DNA of 64,000 nucleotides from JAOPZW01 sp963807305. GTDB taxonomy: Bacteria; Actinomycetota; Thermoleophilia; Solirubrobacterales; Solirubrobacteraceae. The translations under genes and the position numbers were made by a program. The notes beneath the pieces were generated by a model. It was not told the DNA's origin. It ran no database searches and was given only the letters and a program-made list of their open reading frames with translations. The DNA is taken from positions 1 through 64,000 of the forward strand of contig CAWEBN010000005.1 of NCBI GenBank assembly GCA_963807305.1, in the 5' to 3' direction. Below are positions 50,901 through 60,417 of this stretch, piece by piece (positions within the stretch are counted from its first letter, which is position 1; the number at the start of each line of letters is the position of its first letter).

Positions 50901-51908
50901 TCAGTCCCGGGGCAGGCGCACCACGGTGCGCCCGACCGCCTCACCGGCGAGCAGCGCATCGAGCACGGGCTCGATGCCTTCGAGCTCGACCTCGCGCGCG
51001 ATCGCCTCGCCGAGCCCGCGCGGGCGCAGGTCGCCGGCCAGGCGCGCCCACACCGTGCGCCGCAGCTCGGCGCTCGCGGCCACGGAGTCGATGCCGATCA
51101 GGCTCACGCTGCGCAGGATGAACGGGAGCACGGTCGTCGCGAGCCCCGTGCCGGCCGTGAGGCCGCTGACCGCGACGGCGCCGCCGTAGCGCGTGGTGCG
51201 CAGGGCGTAGGCGGTGGCCGCACCGCCGACCGGATCGACGACCGCTGCCCAGCGCGTCTTCTCCAACGGACGGTCCGACTCGGCGGTCGTCTCCTCGCGC
51301 GTGACGATCTCGTGAGCGCCCAGGCCGCGCAGGTAGTCGTGCTCGGCGGCCTTGCCGGTCGCTGCCCACACCTCGTAGCCGGCGCCGGCGAGCGCGCCGA
51401 CGGCGGTGCTGCCGACGCCGCCGCTGGCGCCGAGGACGAGCACGGGGCCGTCGGCCGGGGTGAGACCGTGGGCCTCCAGTGCGTGGATCGACAGGCCGGC
51501 GGTGAGCCCGGCGGTTCCCACGGCCATGGCCTCGCGCGGCGAGAGGCCGTCGGGCAGCGCCACGACCCAGTCGGCGGGGACGCGCGCGTAGCGCGCCCAG
51601 CCGCCGTGGTGGGCGACGCCGAGGTCGTAGCCGGTGACGAGCACCGGATCACCCGCGGCGAACGCGTCGCTCTCGGAGGCGACGACCTCGCCGGCCAGGT
51701 CGATGCCCGGCACCAGCGGGGAGATGCGGGCGACCTGCCCCTCGGGGATCGTGGCCAGCGCGTCCTTGTAGTTGATGCTCGACCAGTCGACGCGCACGGT
51801 CACCTCGCCGTCGCCGAGGTCGTCGCGCGCGAGGGTGGCCACGCCGCGGTCGACGGCGCCGTCGCGCTGGGTGGCCAGGAAGGCGGGGAAGCTCTCGGGA
51901 ACGGTCAT
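50901..51908 (-). CDS. AcuI/YhdH-type acrylyl-CoA reductase or quinone oxidoreductase
   Basis: A 335-residue zinc-free MDR enzyme from ATG 51908 (MTVPESFPAFLATQRDG). WSSINYKDALA, PLVPGIDLAGEVVAS, GYDLGVAHHGGWARYARVPAD and VLVLGASGGVGSTAVG are the typical AcuI/YhdH features. It reduces acrylyl-CoA or related enoyl compounds with NADPH. The long frame upstream of the ATG is divergent from the small transporter gene. Confidence 0.9.
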   Translation of the reverse strand: MTVPESFPAFLATQRDGAVDRGVATLARDDLGDGEVTVRVDWSSINYKDALATIPEGQVARISPLVPGIDLAGEVVASESDAFAAGDPVLVTGYDLGVAHHGGWARYARVPADWVVALPDGLSPREAMAVGTAGLTAGLSIHALEAHGLTPADGPVLVLGASGGVGSTAVGALAGAGYEVWAATGKAAEHDYLRGLGAHEIVTREETTAESDRPLEKTRWAAVVDPVGGAATAYALRTTRYGGAVAVSGLTAGTGLATTVLPFILRSVSLIGIDSVAASAELRRTVWARLAGDLRPRGLGEAIAREVELEGIEPVLDALLAGEAVGRTVVRLPRD

Positions 51909-51952
51909 CTCAATGCGGCAGGGTAAGCGCCGCGGCCGGGGAATGGAGCGCC

Positions 51953-52393
51953 ATGACACGCCTGCTCGCCGTCCTCGCGACCGTTGGGGTGGGTGCGCTG
52001 ATCGCGCTGCAGCCGCCCATCAACTCGGAGCTGGCCAAGCGCACGAGCGTCGTCGCAGCCGCCTTCATCGCCACTGCCATCGCGGCGCTGGCGCTCGGGG
52101 CGGTCACCGTGGCCCTCGGAGAGGCCGACCAGGTGCGCAAGATCCCGGACGTCCCGCCGGGCTACCTGACGGGCGGGCTGATGGGCGCGGTGCTCGTGTC
52201 CGTCTCGCTCGTCACCGTTCGCACGCTCGGAGCGGGCGGAGTGGTGGCCGCGACGGTCTCGGGACAGCTCGTGGTGTCGGCCGTCCTCGACCAGTTCGGC
52301 TTCCTCGGGCTGGACCGCATCGGCCTCACCCCGGGGCGCCTGCTCGGCTTCGCCTTCCTGCTTGGGGGCACCGCGCTCGTCACCGCCCGGTAA
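51953..52393 (+). CDS. DMT-superfamily (DUF606/YdcZ) membrane protein
   Basis: A 146-residue protein of five membrane helices, the size of a DUF606 half-transporter. VGVGALIALQPPINSELAKR opens it, and LGAGGVVAATVSGQLVVSAV then DQFGFLG..RIGLTPGRLLG close it; these loops are diagnostic. It probably works as a dimer. Substrate unknown. Confidence 0.9.
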   Translation: MTRLLAVLATVGVGALIALQPPINSELAKRTSVVAAAFIATAIAALALGAVTVALGEADQVRKIPDVPPGYLTGGLMGAVLVSVSLVTVRTLGAGGVVAATVSGQLVVSAVLDQFGFLGLDRIGLTPGRLLGFAFLLGGTALVTAR

Positions 52394-52423
52394 GTCCGCA
52401 GGGCCGCATGCCACAGTGCCCGG

Positions 52424-53302
52424 GTGGTCGAGGATCTCGTCCTGCGCCTGTCCGTCCGCGCCCCGTTCGACGGCGGGGCGCTGCTCGTCTGGCTGGCGGC
52501 GCGCGCCGTGCCCGGCGTCGAGGAGGTCGACGGCGAGGTCTACCGGCGCAGCCTGCGCCTGGCGCACGGGCCGGGCGTGGCCGAGCTCACCATGGAAGAC
52601 GTCGGCGTGCGCTGCCGCCTGTGGCTCGAGGACCGGCGCGACGGCACGACCGCCGAACAGCTCTGTCGGCGGCTGCTCGACCTCGATGCCGATCCGGCCG
52701 CCGTGGCCGAGCACCTCGGTCGCGACCCGCTGATCGGGGCGCTCGTGCGTGCCGCCCCCGGCCTGCGGGTGCCCGGCAGCGTCGACGGCGCCGAGCTTGC
52801 CGTGCGCGCCGTCCTGGGCCAGCAGATCTCGGTGGCCGCCGCGCGCACCGCCGCCGGGCGCCTCGTGGCCGAGCACGGCGAGACGCTCCCGCGCCCGCGC
52901 GGCGCCGTGACCGCGCTCTTCCCGGCCGCGTGGTCACTCGCCGCCCTCGATCCCGTGCGCCTGCCCATGCCGCGCGCTCGTGCCGCCGCGCTCGTGGGCC
53001 TGTGCCGCGCGCTGGCCGACGGGGAGCTGCGCCTGGACGCCGGCGCGGACCGTACGGAGGCCCGGCGGCGGCTGCTGGCGCTCCCGGGCATCGGGCCGTG
53101 GACCGCGGGCTACGTCGCCATGCGCGCGCTCGGCGATCCCGACGTCTTCCTGGCCGAGGACCTCGGCGTGCGCCACGCGCTGCGCCGTCTCGGCGGGCCC
53201 GACGACCCGCGGGCGGCGCGCGCCCTCGCCGAGGCCTGGGCGCCGTGGCGCTCGTACGCTTCGCAGCATCTGTGGCAGGCGCCCGCCGCCGTGGTCGCGT
53301 AG
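52424..53302 (+). CDS. DNA-3-methyladenine glycosylase II (AlkA-like)
   Basis: A 292-residue base-excision repair glycosylase removing alkylated bases. An AlkA N-terminal domain (residues 1-110) precedes the HhH-GPD domain: GAELAVRAVLGQQISVAAAR, ALPGIGPWTAGYVAMRALGD and DVFLAEDLGVRHAL with the catalytic Asp. WAPWRSYASQHLW is the conserved end. A GTG start at 52424 lies 6 bases after CACAGT, a possible -10, so the message may be leaderless. No ada gene is adjacent. Confidence 0.92.
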   Translation: MVEDLVLRLSVRAPFDGGALLVWLAARAVPGVEEVDGEVYRRSLRLAHGPGVAELTMEDVGVRCRLWLEDRRDGTTAEQLCRRLLDLDADPAAVAEHLGRDPLIGALVRAAPGLRVPGSVDGAELAVRAVLGQQISVAAARTAAGRLVAEHGETLPRPRGAVTALFPAAWSLAALDPVRLPMPRARAAALVGLCRALADGELRLDAGADRTEARRRLLALPGIGPWTAGYVAMRALGDPDVFLAEDLGVRHALRRLGGPDDPRAARALAEAWAPWRSYASQHLWQAPAAVVA

Positions 53303-53303
53303 C

Positions 53304-53903
53304 TCACCGCTGCCAGTGGTTGGCCCTGATGCCCTGGGCGGCGAGCCTCACCGTCTCGGCGATGCGCTTCTCGCGGGTCGGCGCGCGCCTGGCGCTCGCG
53401 ATCCAGAACAGGATCGCCTTGCGCGACGAGGGGCTGAAGGCATCGAACTGGCGCTGGGCCTCGGGATCGGCGGCCAGCGCGGCGCTCAGGTCGCCGGGGA
53501 CCACGAGGTCCTCGGCCGCGTCGTACGTGCTCCACGACCCGTTCGCCTTGGCCGCGGCGATGGCGGCCGCGCCGGCCGGCGCCATCAGCCCCGCGGCGAC
53601 GAGCCGCTCGATGCGCTCCTTGTTGATGCGCGACCACGCGCCGCGCGGCTTGCGCGGCGCGAAGAGCTGGATGTAGCGGTGCTCGTCGAGCGTGTTGCGG
53701 CGGCTGTCGATCCACCCGAAGCAGAGCGCCTCCTCGACGGCATCCTCGTAGCTCACGCCCGTCCTGCCGCTGCTCTGCTTGTGGAACAGCAGCCAGATGC
53801 TGGGTGAGTCGGCGTGGCGAGCCTCGAGCCATGCGCGCCACGCAGCCCGGTCGACGGGCTCGACCACCTCGCGCCCGTCGGGCGCGCTCGCGTCGGCGTC
53901 CAT
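53304..53903 (-). CDS. YdeI-type (OmpD-associated) protein
   Basis: A 199-residue protein from ATG 53903 (MDADASAPDG). RAAWRAWLEARHADSPSIWL and GVSYEDAVEEALCFGWIDSR (with KPRGAWSRINKERIERL) are the YdeI/YdhG core motif, and the C-terminal FDAFSPSSRKAILFWIASA is the associated domain. The family has been linked with bacteriocin or stress resistance, without a defined enzyme activity. It ends one base after the convergent alkA stop. Confidence 0.88.
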   Translation of the reverse strand: MDADASAPDGREVVEPVDRAAWRAWLEARHADSPSIWLLFHKQSSGRTGVSYEDAVEEALCFGWIDSRRNTLDEHRYIQLFAPRKPRGAWSRINKERIERLVAAGLMAPAGAAAIAAAKANGSWSTYDAAEDLVVPGDLSAALAADPEAQRQFDAFSPSSRKAILFWIASARRAPTREKRIAETVRLAAQGIRANHWQR

Positions 53904-53962
53904 GGGCGCCGACGATACGGCCCGGCGCGCGCCGGCGATCGACCCGATGGCATGATCCGGTC

Positions 53963-55117
53963 GTGACCGGGTTCGGCCCCGAGCACCTGCCCTACGGGGT
54001 CTTCCGGCGCGCGGGCGAGAGCCCGCGGGTGGGGGCGCGGTTGGGCGACGGCGTCCTCGATCTGGCCGCCCTCGCGGGCGACGGACCACTCGACGAGGAT
54101 CCCGTGCTCTTCGCGCAGCCGTCGCTGAACGCGTTCATGGCGGCGGGGCGCGAGACGTGGGCGCGGGTGCGCGAGGCCCTGCGGTCGCTGACCGCGGGGC
54201 CCGACGCCGAGCCGGCCATGGTCGCCCTCGACGAGGTCGAGTTGCTGCTGCCCATCGCAGTCGGCGACTACGTCGACTTCTACTCCTCGCTTCACCACGC
54301 GGCGAACGTCGGCCGCATCTTCCGGCCCGACGCCGACCCGCTCGTGCCCAACTGGCGCCACATGCCGATCGGCTATCACGGGCGTGCGGGCACGGTGGTG
54401 GTCAGCGGGACGCCGATCCGCCGCCCGAGCGGGCAGCGCCACGAGCCCGGCGACGCGGCGCCGGTCTTCGGCCCGAGCGCGCGCCTCGACATCGAGCTCG
54501 AGTTGGGCTTCGTCGTCGGCGTGCCGAGCGCCCTGGGGGAGCCGGTGGCGATCGACGACGCGCTCGACCACCTCTTCGGCGTGCTGCTGGTCAACGACTG
54601 GAGCGCGCGCGACATCCAGGCCTGGGAGTACCGCCCGCTCGGTCCGTTCCTGGCCAAGTCGTTCGCGACCTCGGCGTCCGCCTGGGTCACGCCGCTCGAC
54701 GCGGTGCTCGACCGCCGCGTTCCCGGGCCCGCGCAGGAGCCCGCGCCGCTCGAGTACCTGCGCGAGGACCCGTGGGCGCTCGACCTCGACCTCGAGATCG
54801 AGCTCAACGGCACCGTCATCGCGCGCACCAGCGCCCGCCACCTCTACTGGTCGGCGGCCCAGCAGCTCGCGCACCTGACGGTCAACGGTGCGTCGCTGCG
54901 CGTCGGCGACCTGTTCGCCTCGGGCACCATCTCGGGCCCCGAGCGCGAGCAGCGCGGCTGCCTGCTCGAGCTGTCGTGGAACGGCGCCGAGCCGCTCGAG
55001 CTCGCCGACGGGTCGACGCGCAGCTTCCTGGAGGACGGCGACGAGGTCGTCCTGCGCGGAGGCGGGGACGCGCTCGCCCTCGGCGAGGTGCGCGGGCGGA
55101 TCGAGCCGGCGCTCTGA
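53963..55117 (+). CDS. fahA: fumarylacetoacetase
   Basis: A 384-residue hydrolase of the last step in tyrosine/homogentisate degradation (fumarylacetoacetate to fumarate and acetoacetate). N-terminal PYGVFRRAGESPRVGARLG, VGDYVDFYSSLHHAANVGRI with the metal/catalytic Asp and His, PIGYHGRAGTVVVSG, ELELGFVVG, LLVNDWSARDIQAWEYRPLG and GTISGPEREQRGCLLEL are all present. GTG 53963 stands 6 bases after CATGAT, a likely -10. No hmgA or maiA is next to it. The stop overlaps the next gene. Confidence 0.95.
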   Translation: MTGFGPEHLPYGVFRRAGESPRVGARLGDGVLDLAALAGDGPLDEDPVLFAQPSLNAFMAAGRETWARVREALRSLTAGPDAEPAMVALDEVELLLPIAVGDYVDFYSSLHHAANVGRIFRPDADPLVPNWRHMPIGYHGRAGTVVVSGTPIRRPSGQRHEPGDAAPVFGPSARLDIELELGFVVGVPSALGEPVAIDDALDHLFGVLLVNDWSARDIQAWEYRPLGPFLAKSFATSASAWVTPLDAVLDRRVPGPAQEPAPLEYLREDPWALDLDLEIELNGTVIARTSARHLYWSAAQQLAHLTVNGASLRVGDLFASGTISGPEREQRGCLLELSWNGAEPLELADGSTRSFLEDGDEVVLRGGGDALALGEVRGRIEPAL

Positions 55118-55776
55118 TGGCGCTGCCCAAGGCCATCCGCCGGCTGGCGCCCGACCGCCTGCGCGACGACGTGCGGCTGCGCTCGGTCTTCGTCGGCGCG
55201 GGGCTGATCCCGCCCCGCACGATGCACTCCGACGACGACGCGGCCGTCCTGCGCGCGACCGCGACCGGCGCCCGGCGCGTGGTCGAGCTCGGCGTCTACG
55301 AGGGCTCGTCGGCCGTCGTGCTGTGCGAGGTCCTCGATGGCGGCGCCGAGCTTCACCTCGTCGATCCCTTCGGCCACCACGGCTGGGCGCTGCCGGCGGG
55401 GTGGGGGGCGACCGAGGGCGCGAGCCGGCGCGTCGTCGCTCGCGCCGCACGCCGCCACGCCGGCCCGCGGGTCAGCTGGCACGTCGACTACAGCGGCGCC
55501 GTCGCCCGGCGGTGGGACGGCGCCGTCGACCTCGTGTTCATCGACGGCGACCACAGCGAGGAGGGCGTGCGCACCGACTGGGAGGACTGGCACGGCTTCG
55601 TCGAGCCCGGCGGCGCCGTGGTCTTCCACGACGCGCGCCTGACGCAGCCCGGCGGACGCGGCCTGCCGGGGCCCACGGCGGTGGTCGACTCGCTCTTCCG
55701 CGGCCCTGACGCCGTGGCCGGCTGGAGCGTGGCCCGGGAGGCGGACCGCACGGTCGCCGTCGTCCGCTCGTCGTGA
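55117..55776 (+). CDS. class I SAM-dependent methyltransferase, cephalosporin-hydroxylase-like
   Basis: A 219-residue protein from ATG 55117, sharing an A with the fahA stop. VVELGVYEGSSAVVLCEVL is the SAM loop, followed by ELHLVDPFGHHGWAL, VDLVFIDGDHSEEGVRTDWE and GGAVVFHDARLTQ, the DxDHSxxGVxxD pattern of the Methyltransf_24 group. It probably O-methylates a small molecule or sugar. Overlap suggests co-expression with fumarylacetoacetase, though no link in function is known. Confidence 0.87.
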   Translation: MALPKAIRRLAPDRLRDDVRLRSVFVGAGLIPPRTMHSDDDAAVLRATATGARRVVELGVYEGSSAVVLCEVLDGGAELHLVDPFGHHGWALPAGWGATEGASRRVVARAARRHAGPRVSWHVDYSGAVARRWDGAVDLVFIDGDHSEEGVRTDWEDWHGFVEPGGAVVFHDARLTQPGGRGLPGPTAVVDSLFRGPDAVAGWSVAREADRTVAVVRSS

Positions 55777-55875
55777 GGGGTGGGCCCAGCCGGGGCACCG
55801 AGGGGAGGGAGTCAGCGTCGGTCCCTCGGTGATGCATTTCGCGCCGCGCGGCGCCGCCAACGCGGCGCGGACGAC

Positions 55876-57240
55876 TCAGAGCCCGTACTCCTCCAGCAGC
55901 TTCAGCCACAGCTCGCTGCGCGTCGGGAAGCACGGCACCGCGTGCCACAGGTCGTCGAGCGTCACCTCGCCGATGATGGCGATGGTCGCCGCGTGCAGCG
56001 CCTCGGCGATCTCGGCGCCCGTGAAGGTGGCGCCGACGATCACGCGCCGGTCCTCGTCGACGACGATGCGGGCGGTGCCCGGCGCACCGAGGCCGACGAA
56101 CGAGCCTCCGGCGTTGCCGCCGGTGGGGACGTCGACCGCGCGGGCGTCGATGCCGGCCTCCTGCGCGCTGGCGAGGGTGTGGCCGACCGCCGCGACCTGC
56201 GGGTCGGTGAAGATCACGCGTGGGCTGAGGGCGCCGTCGCTGCGCAGGGGGACCTCGCGGCCGAGGATGCAGTCGGCGGCGATGCGGCCCTGGTACTTGC
56301 CCATGTGGGTCAGCAGCGCGCGGCCGTTGGCATCGCCGATGACGTAGAGCCATTCGTGGCCGGGGACGCGCAGCATGTCGTCGACCTCGATCGGGCGGCC
56401 GGGCTCGACGCCGAGGTCGTCGACGCCGAGGTCGGCCGAGAGGATCCGCCGGCCCACCGCCACGAGGATCTCGTCGCCGGACACGGTCGTGCCATCGTCG
56501 AGCTCGACCTTGACCTTGCCGTTCTCGCGCGAGACGGCCGTCGCCCTGGTGTCGGCGCGGACCTCGATGCCGGCGTCGGCGAAGGCGGCGCACACCTCGT
56601 CGCCGGCGAACGGCTCCTCGCGGGCGAGCACGCGCGGGCCGGCTTCGATGACCGTCACCCGCGAGCCGAAGGACGCGAAGGCATCGGCCATCTCGACGCC
56701 GACCGTGCCGCCACCGAGGACGACGAGGCTCGGCGGCACCTCGTGGGCCGTCACCGCCTCGCGGTTGGTCCACGGGCGCGCCTCGCGCAGCCCGGGGATC
56801 GGCGGCACGAGCGCCTCGGTGCCGGTGGCGATCACGACCGCTCGCCGCGCGGTGAGCGTCTCGTCGCCGACCTGGACCGTGCGCTCGCCGGTGATCCGCC
56901 CGTGGCCGCGCACGAGGGCTATGTGGTGGGCTTCGAGCCACGGCGTCTGGTTGTCGTCGTGGAGGTGGTTGATGATCTCGTCGCGGCGCTCGAGCGCGGC
57001 CGGCACGTCGAGGCCGTCGACCGCCTGCGCCGCGCCGGGGACGCGCCGTGCCTCGGCCAGCACCTGGCCGGGGCGCAGCAGCGCCTTGGACGGGATGCAG
57101 CCGTAGAAGGAGCACTCGCCGCCGACGAGGTGCTGCTCGACGATGACCACCTCGAGTCCGGCGTCGGCCAGGCGGCCCGCGCACACCTCCCCGGCAGGAC
57201 CGGCACCGATGACCACGACGTCGCAGCTCCGCTCGCTCAT
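55876..57240 (-). CDS. class I pyridine-nucleotide-disulfide oxidoreductase
   Basis: A 454-residue flavoprotein. FAD fold VVVIGAGPAGEVCAGRL, redox-active pair CSFYGC in GGECSFYGCIPSKALLRP, NAD(P) fold LVVLGGGTVGVEMADAFA, second FAD motif LYVIGDANGRALLTHMGKYQG, and C-terminal dimer domain with FTDPQVAAVGHT. The C-terminal active-site region reads WHAVPCFPTRSELW instead of HAHPT, like other mercuric-reductase/LpdA-type paralogs whose disulfide substrate is unknown. Not adjacent to any 2-oxoacid dehydrogenase gene. Confidence 0.9.
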   Translation of the reverse strand: MSERSCDVVVIGAGPAGEVCAGRLADAGLEVVIVEQHLVGGECSFYGCIPSKALLRPGQVLAEARRVPGAAQAVDGLDVPAALERRDEIINHLHDDNQTPWLEAHHIALVRGHGRITGERTVQVGDETLTARRAVVIATGTEALVPPIPGLREARPWTNREAVTAHEVPPSLVVLGGGTVGVEMADAFASFGSRVTVIEAGPRVLAREEPFAGDEVCAAFADAGIEVRADTRATAVSRENGKVKVELDDGTTVSGDEILVAVGRRILSADLGVDDLGVEPGRPIEVDDMLRVPGHEWLYVIGDANGRALLTHMGKYQGRIAADCILGREVPLRSDGALSPRVIFTDPQVAAVGHTLASAQEAGIDARAVDVPTGGNAGGSFVGLGAPGTARIVVDEDRRVIVGATFTGAEIAEALHAATIAIIGEVTLDDLWHAVPCFPTRSELWLKLLEEYGL

Positions 57241-57296
57241 GGCGAGCAGTCAATCCGGGTGCGACTCGCGTTACAAGGCCGTGGCATCCTCCGCGG

Positions 57297-58526
57297 ATGT
57301 TTCGCCCTGCCCTCGCGCCCGCCCTCGTCGTCGCGGCCGTGCTGGCGGCCTGCGGATCGGGTTCGAGCGCGCCGAAGGCCGACACGGCCGCCAATGCGAC
57401 GGCGAGCACCAACGACGACACGGGCGGCTCGACCCCGGCGCAGGGCCGCGCGGCGGCGGGCCGCGGAGTGCGCCTGGTCAAGGTCGGCGACTTCCAGGCC
57501 CCCGTCTACCTCACCGCGCCGCCCGGTGACAAGCGGCGGCTCTTCATCGTCGAGCAGGCGGGCGAGATCGTCGTCGTCCGCGGCGGCAAGCCCGAGGCCC
57601 AGCCGTTCCTGGACATCCGGCCGAAGGTCACGGCCGGAGGCGAGCAGGGGCTGCTGTCGATGGCCTTCGCGCCGGACTACGCGCAGTCGGGGCTGTTCTA
57701 CGTGTACTACACCGAGAAGAGCGGCTCAGAGGCGATCTGGGAGTACCGCCGCGCCGGCGCCGACCGCGCCGACCCCAACAGCGCCCGGCTCGTGCTGCGC
57801 ATGGACGACCCCGAGCCCAACCACAACGGCGGCCTGATGATCTTCGGCTCGGACAAGCTGATGTACGTCGGCACGGGCGATGGCGGCGGCGCCAACGACC
57901 AGCACGGCCCGCGCGGCAACGCGCAGTCGCTCGGCTCGCTGCTGGGCAAGATCCTGCGTATCGACCCGAAGCGGTCGGGCGGCAAGGCGTACACGATCCC
58001 TTCCTCGAATCCGTTCGCCGGGCGCGCGGGCGCCCGCGGCGAGATCTACTCCTACGGGCTGCGCAACCCGTGGCGCTTCTCCTTCGACAGCGTCACCGAT
58101 GACCTGACGATCGGCGACGTCGGGCAGGACCTGGTCGAGGAGATCGACTTCGTCAAGAAGGGCGGCGGGCGCGGCGCGAACTTCGGCTGGCGCCCGTGGG
58201 AGGGCAACCGGCGCAATTTCAACGAGCCGGCGCCGCACGCGATCTTTCCGGTCATCACGCACACCCACCAGGCCGGCTTCTGCTCGATCACGGGCGGCTT
58301 CATCGCGCGCGACCGCGGCGTGCCCGGGCTCTACGGGCGCTACGTCTACGGCGACTACTGCGAGAGCCACCTGCGCGCGGCCACGCTGCGCGCCGGCCGG
58401 CGCGCCCAGAGCCGGACGCTGGCGGTGCCGCCCATTGCAGGCGTCGCGTCGTTCGGCGAGGACGCCTCGGGGCGCCTCTACGTGATCTCGGTCAACGGGC
58501 CGGTCTACCGCTTCGCGGCGCGCTGA
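57297..58526 (+). CDS. PQQ-dependent sugar/aldose dehydrogenase (GSDH) lipoprotein
   Basis: A 409-residue exported lipoprotein. Lipobox VLAACGSG puts the modified Cys near residue 19. The beta-propeller contains LTAPPGDKRRLFIVEQAGEI, EQGLLSMAFAPDYAQSGLFY, NHNGGLMIFGSDKLMYVGTG, GEIYSYGLRNPWRFSFD and GDVGQDLVEEIDF, which are typical of the Asd/GSDH (soluble glucose dehydrogenase) group. It would oxidise a sugar outside the membrane with PQQ; family members without PQQ activity also exist. Confidence 0.9.
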   Translation: MFRPALAPALVVAAVLAACGSGSSAPKADTAANATASTNDDTGGSTPAQGRAAAGRGVRLVKVGDFQAPVYLTAPPGDKRRLFIVEQAGEIVVVRGGKPEAQPFLDIRPKVTAGGEQGLLSMAFAPDYAQSGLFYVYYTEKSGSEAIWEYRRAGADRADPNSARLVLRMDDPEPNHNGGLMIFGSDKLMYVGTGDGGGANDQHGPRGNAQSLGSLLGKILRIDPKRSGGKAYTIPSSNPFAGRAGARGEIYSYGLRNPWRFSFDSVTDDLTIGDVGQDLVEEIDFVKKGGGRGANFGWRPWEGNRRNFNEPAPHAIFPVITHTHQAGFCSITGGFIARDRGVPGLYGRYVYGDYCESHLRAATLRAGRRAQSRTLAVPPIAGVASFGEDASGRLYVISVNGPVYRFAAR

Positions 58527-58551
58527 GGCGGGCGCCCGGCGGCGCGCTGGC

Positions 58552-59622
58552 ATGATCCCGCGGGTGAGCGGGAGGCCGAGCGTCGATTCTGTGGCCCGGC
58601 GGGCCGATCCCGAGCGCGTCGAGCGCCTCTTCGACCTCGTCGAGCAGACCATCCGGGCGAAGGCGCCCGCGCAGGCCGACGCGCTGCTGGCCAAGCTGCA
58701 CGAGCACCTGGGCGCCTGGCGCCCTCACCTGCTCGACGGCGTCAACCCGCTGCTGCCCGGCGCGGGGGCGGCGTGGGACGCGGCGCGCGCCGACGCCTAC
58801 GCGCTGACCGTGAACGCGGGTGCGGTCCATCTCGAGCTCGGTACGTGGACCGCGTTCGGCGACGAGCGCACGCGCGAGCTCGCCGACGCCGACGGCCTGG
58901 CCGAGCTCATCCGCCTCGACGTCGACCCCGCGCACCCGATCGACGTCGTGGCCGATGCCACCGCGCTCCCGTTCCGCTCGGGGGCCGTGGACCGCGTCGG
59001 ATCGAACTCGGTGCTCGAGCACATCGCCTATCCGCACGAGGTCCTGGCCGAGTGCCACCGCGTGCTGCGCCCCGGCGGGGTGATGGTCCACGTCATGCCC
59101 TTCGTGTGGTGGCTGCACGGCTACCCCGACGACTACGTGCGCCTGACGCCGCCGTTCTTCGAGCGGGTGTGCCGCGAGATCGGCTTCGTCGACGTCCTCA
59201 CCGACGTCGACGCCACGGGCGGTCTCTACAACACGCTGCACAATGCCAGCAAGATGGGCGCCGTCGACGCCTCGCGCCCGGAAGCGGAGGCGATGCGCGA
59301 GCTCCATGAGCTGGTGGCGCTGCTGCTCGGGGCGCTCGTACCCTTCGACGCCGCCTTCGAGGGCCGCGGGCGCGCGTGGTTTCACTCGGTGCGGGTGCTG
59401 GCGCGCAAGGCCGGCGACTACGAGCCCAGCCGGCGCCCCCGCACCAGCGGTGCGTTCGCGACCCGCGCGCTCGACCTGCTGGCCGACCCGGGGACGAAGG
59501 CGCCGCTCACCGCCCACCGCGGCCAGCTCGTGTGCGAGTCGACCGGCGTCGCCTATCCGGTGCGACGGGGCGTGCCCGACTTCCTGCAGCCCGGCCCGCG
59601 CCGGCGCGTGTGGCGGCGCTGA
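58552..59622 (+). CDS. SAM-dependent methyltransferase with Trm112-like C-terminus
   Basis: A 356-residue protein (from ATG 58552; GTG 58564 lies 7 bases after CATGAT and might be the true, leaderless start). The methyltransferase core shows DVVADATALPFRSGAVDRVG, NSVLEHIAYPHEVLAECHRV and LRPGGVMVHVMPF. The last 50 residues (ALDLLADPGTKAPLTA, GVAYPVRRGVPDFLQP) are a Trm112-like module. Substrate unknown, perhaps a lipid or sugar. The TGA overlaps the next ATG. Confidence 0.85.
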   Translation: MIPRVSGRPSVDSVARRADPERVERLFDLVEQTIRAKAPAQADALLAKLHEHLGAWRPHLLDGVNPLLPGAGAAWDAARADAYALTVNAGAVHLELGTWTAFGDERTRELADADGLAELIRLDVDPAHPIDVVADATALPFRSGAVDRVGSNSVLEHIAYPHEVLAECHRVLRPGGVMVHVMPFVWWLHGYPDDYVRLTPPFFERVCREIGFVDVLTDVDATGGLYNTLHNASKMGAVDASRPEAEAMRELHELVALLLGALVPFDAAFEGRGRAWFHSVRVLARKAGDYEPSRRPRTSGAFATRALDLLADPGTKAPLTAHRGQLVCESTGVAYPVRRGVPDFLQPGPRRRVWRR

Positions 59623-60392
59623 TGGACGACGTCGGCCTCGTCACCGCCGACAACCCGAGCCCCTTCACGCTGCGGGGCACCAACACGTGGCTCGTCGGGC
59701 GCGACCCGTGCTACGTGGTCGATCCGGGGCCGCTGATGGAGGCCCACCTCGAGCGGGTGCTGTCCGACGCGCGCGACCGCGGCGGGATCGGCGGCATCGC
59801 GGTGACCCACGATCACCTCGATCACGTCGAGGCCGTCGACGAGCTGCGCCGACGCGCGGGCGGGGTGCCGGTCGTCGCCTCGCGCTATGAGGGCGCCGAC
59901 GTGCGCATCGAGGACGGGCAGAAGTTCGGCCCGCTGCGCGCGATCGCCACGCCCGGCCATGCGACCGACCATCTCGCCTACGTCGCCGGCGGCGTCTGCT
60001 TCTCCGGCGACGCGGTCCTCGGCGAGGGCTCGGTCTTCGTCTATCCCGACCCCGGGGCGCTGCGCGGCTACCTCAGCGCGCTGCGGCGGCTGCGGGTGCT
60101 CGGGGTGAAGGTCATCTGCCCCGGGCACGGGCCGGTCGTCCTCGACGCTCCGGCCAAGCTCGACGAGTACATCACGCACCGCATGGAGCGCGAGCGCCGG
60201 CTGGTCGAGGCGCTCGACGCCGGCCTGCGCACGGCCGACGACCTGCTCGACCGCGTGTGGAGCGACGCGCCGGCGTTGCTGCGCCCCGCAGCCACGGTCA
60301 CCCTCGCGGCCCATCTCGACAAGCTCGACGAAGAGGGGCGCCTGCCCGTGGGCGTCGAACGCCCCGAGCTGTCGCTGCTCGGCGAGCCCTGA
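59622..60392 (+). CDS. metallo-beta-lactamase-fold hydrolase (LACTB2-like)
   Basis: A 256-residue MBL protein sharing one base with the methyltransferase stop. VTADNPSPFTLRGTNTWLVG is the LACTB2 opening, VTHDHLDHVEAVDELR carries HxHxDH-like ligands (HDHLDH), CFSGDAVLGEGSVFV and ICPGHGPVVLDA hold the later ligands, and a C-terminal helix domain (ITHRMERERRLVEAL) is also LACTB2-like. It may hydrolyse RNA ends or thioesters. Confidence 0.87.
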   Translation: MDDVGLVTADNPSPFTLRGTNTWLVGRDPCYVVDPGPLMEAHLERVLSDARDRGGIGGIAVTHDHLDHVEAVDELRRRAGGVPVVASRYEGADVRIEDGQKFGPLRAIATPGHATDHLAYVAGGVCFSGDAVLGEGSVFVYPDPGALRGYLSALRRLRVLGVKVICPGHGPVVLDAPAKLDEYITHRMERERRLVEALDAGLRTADDLLDRVWSDAPALLRPAATVTLAAHLDKLDEEGRLPVGVERPELSLLGEP

Positions 60393-60417
60393 CCTGGGGC
60401 GGGTCCCGGCGGCTCGC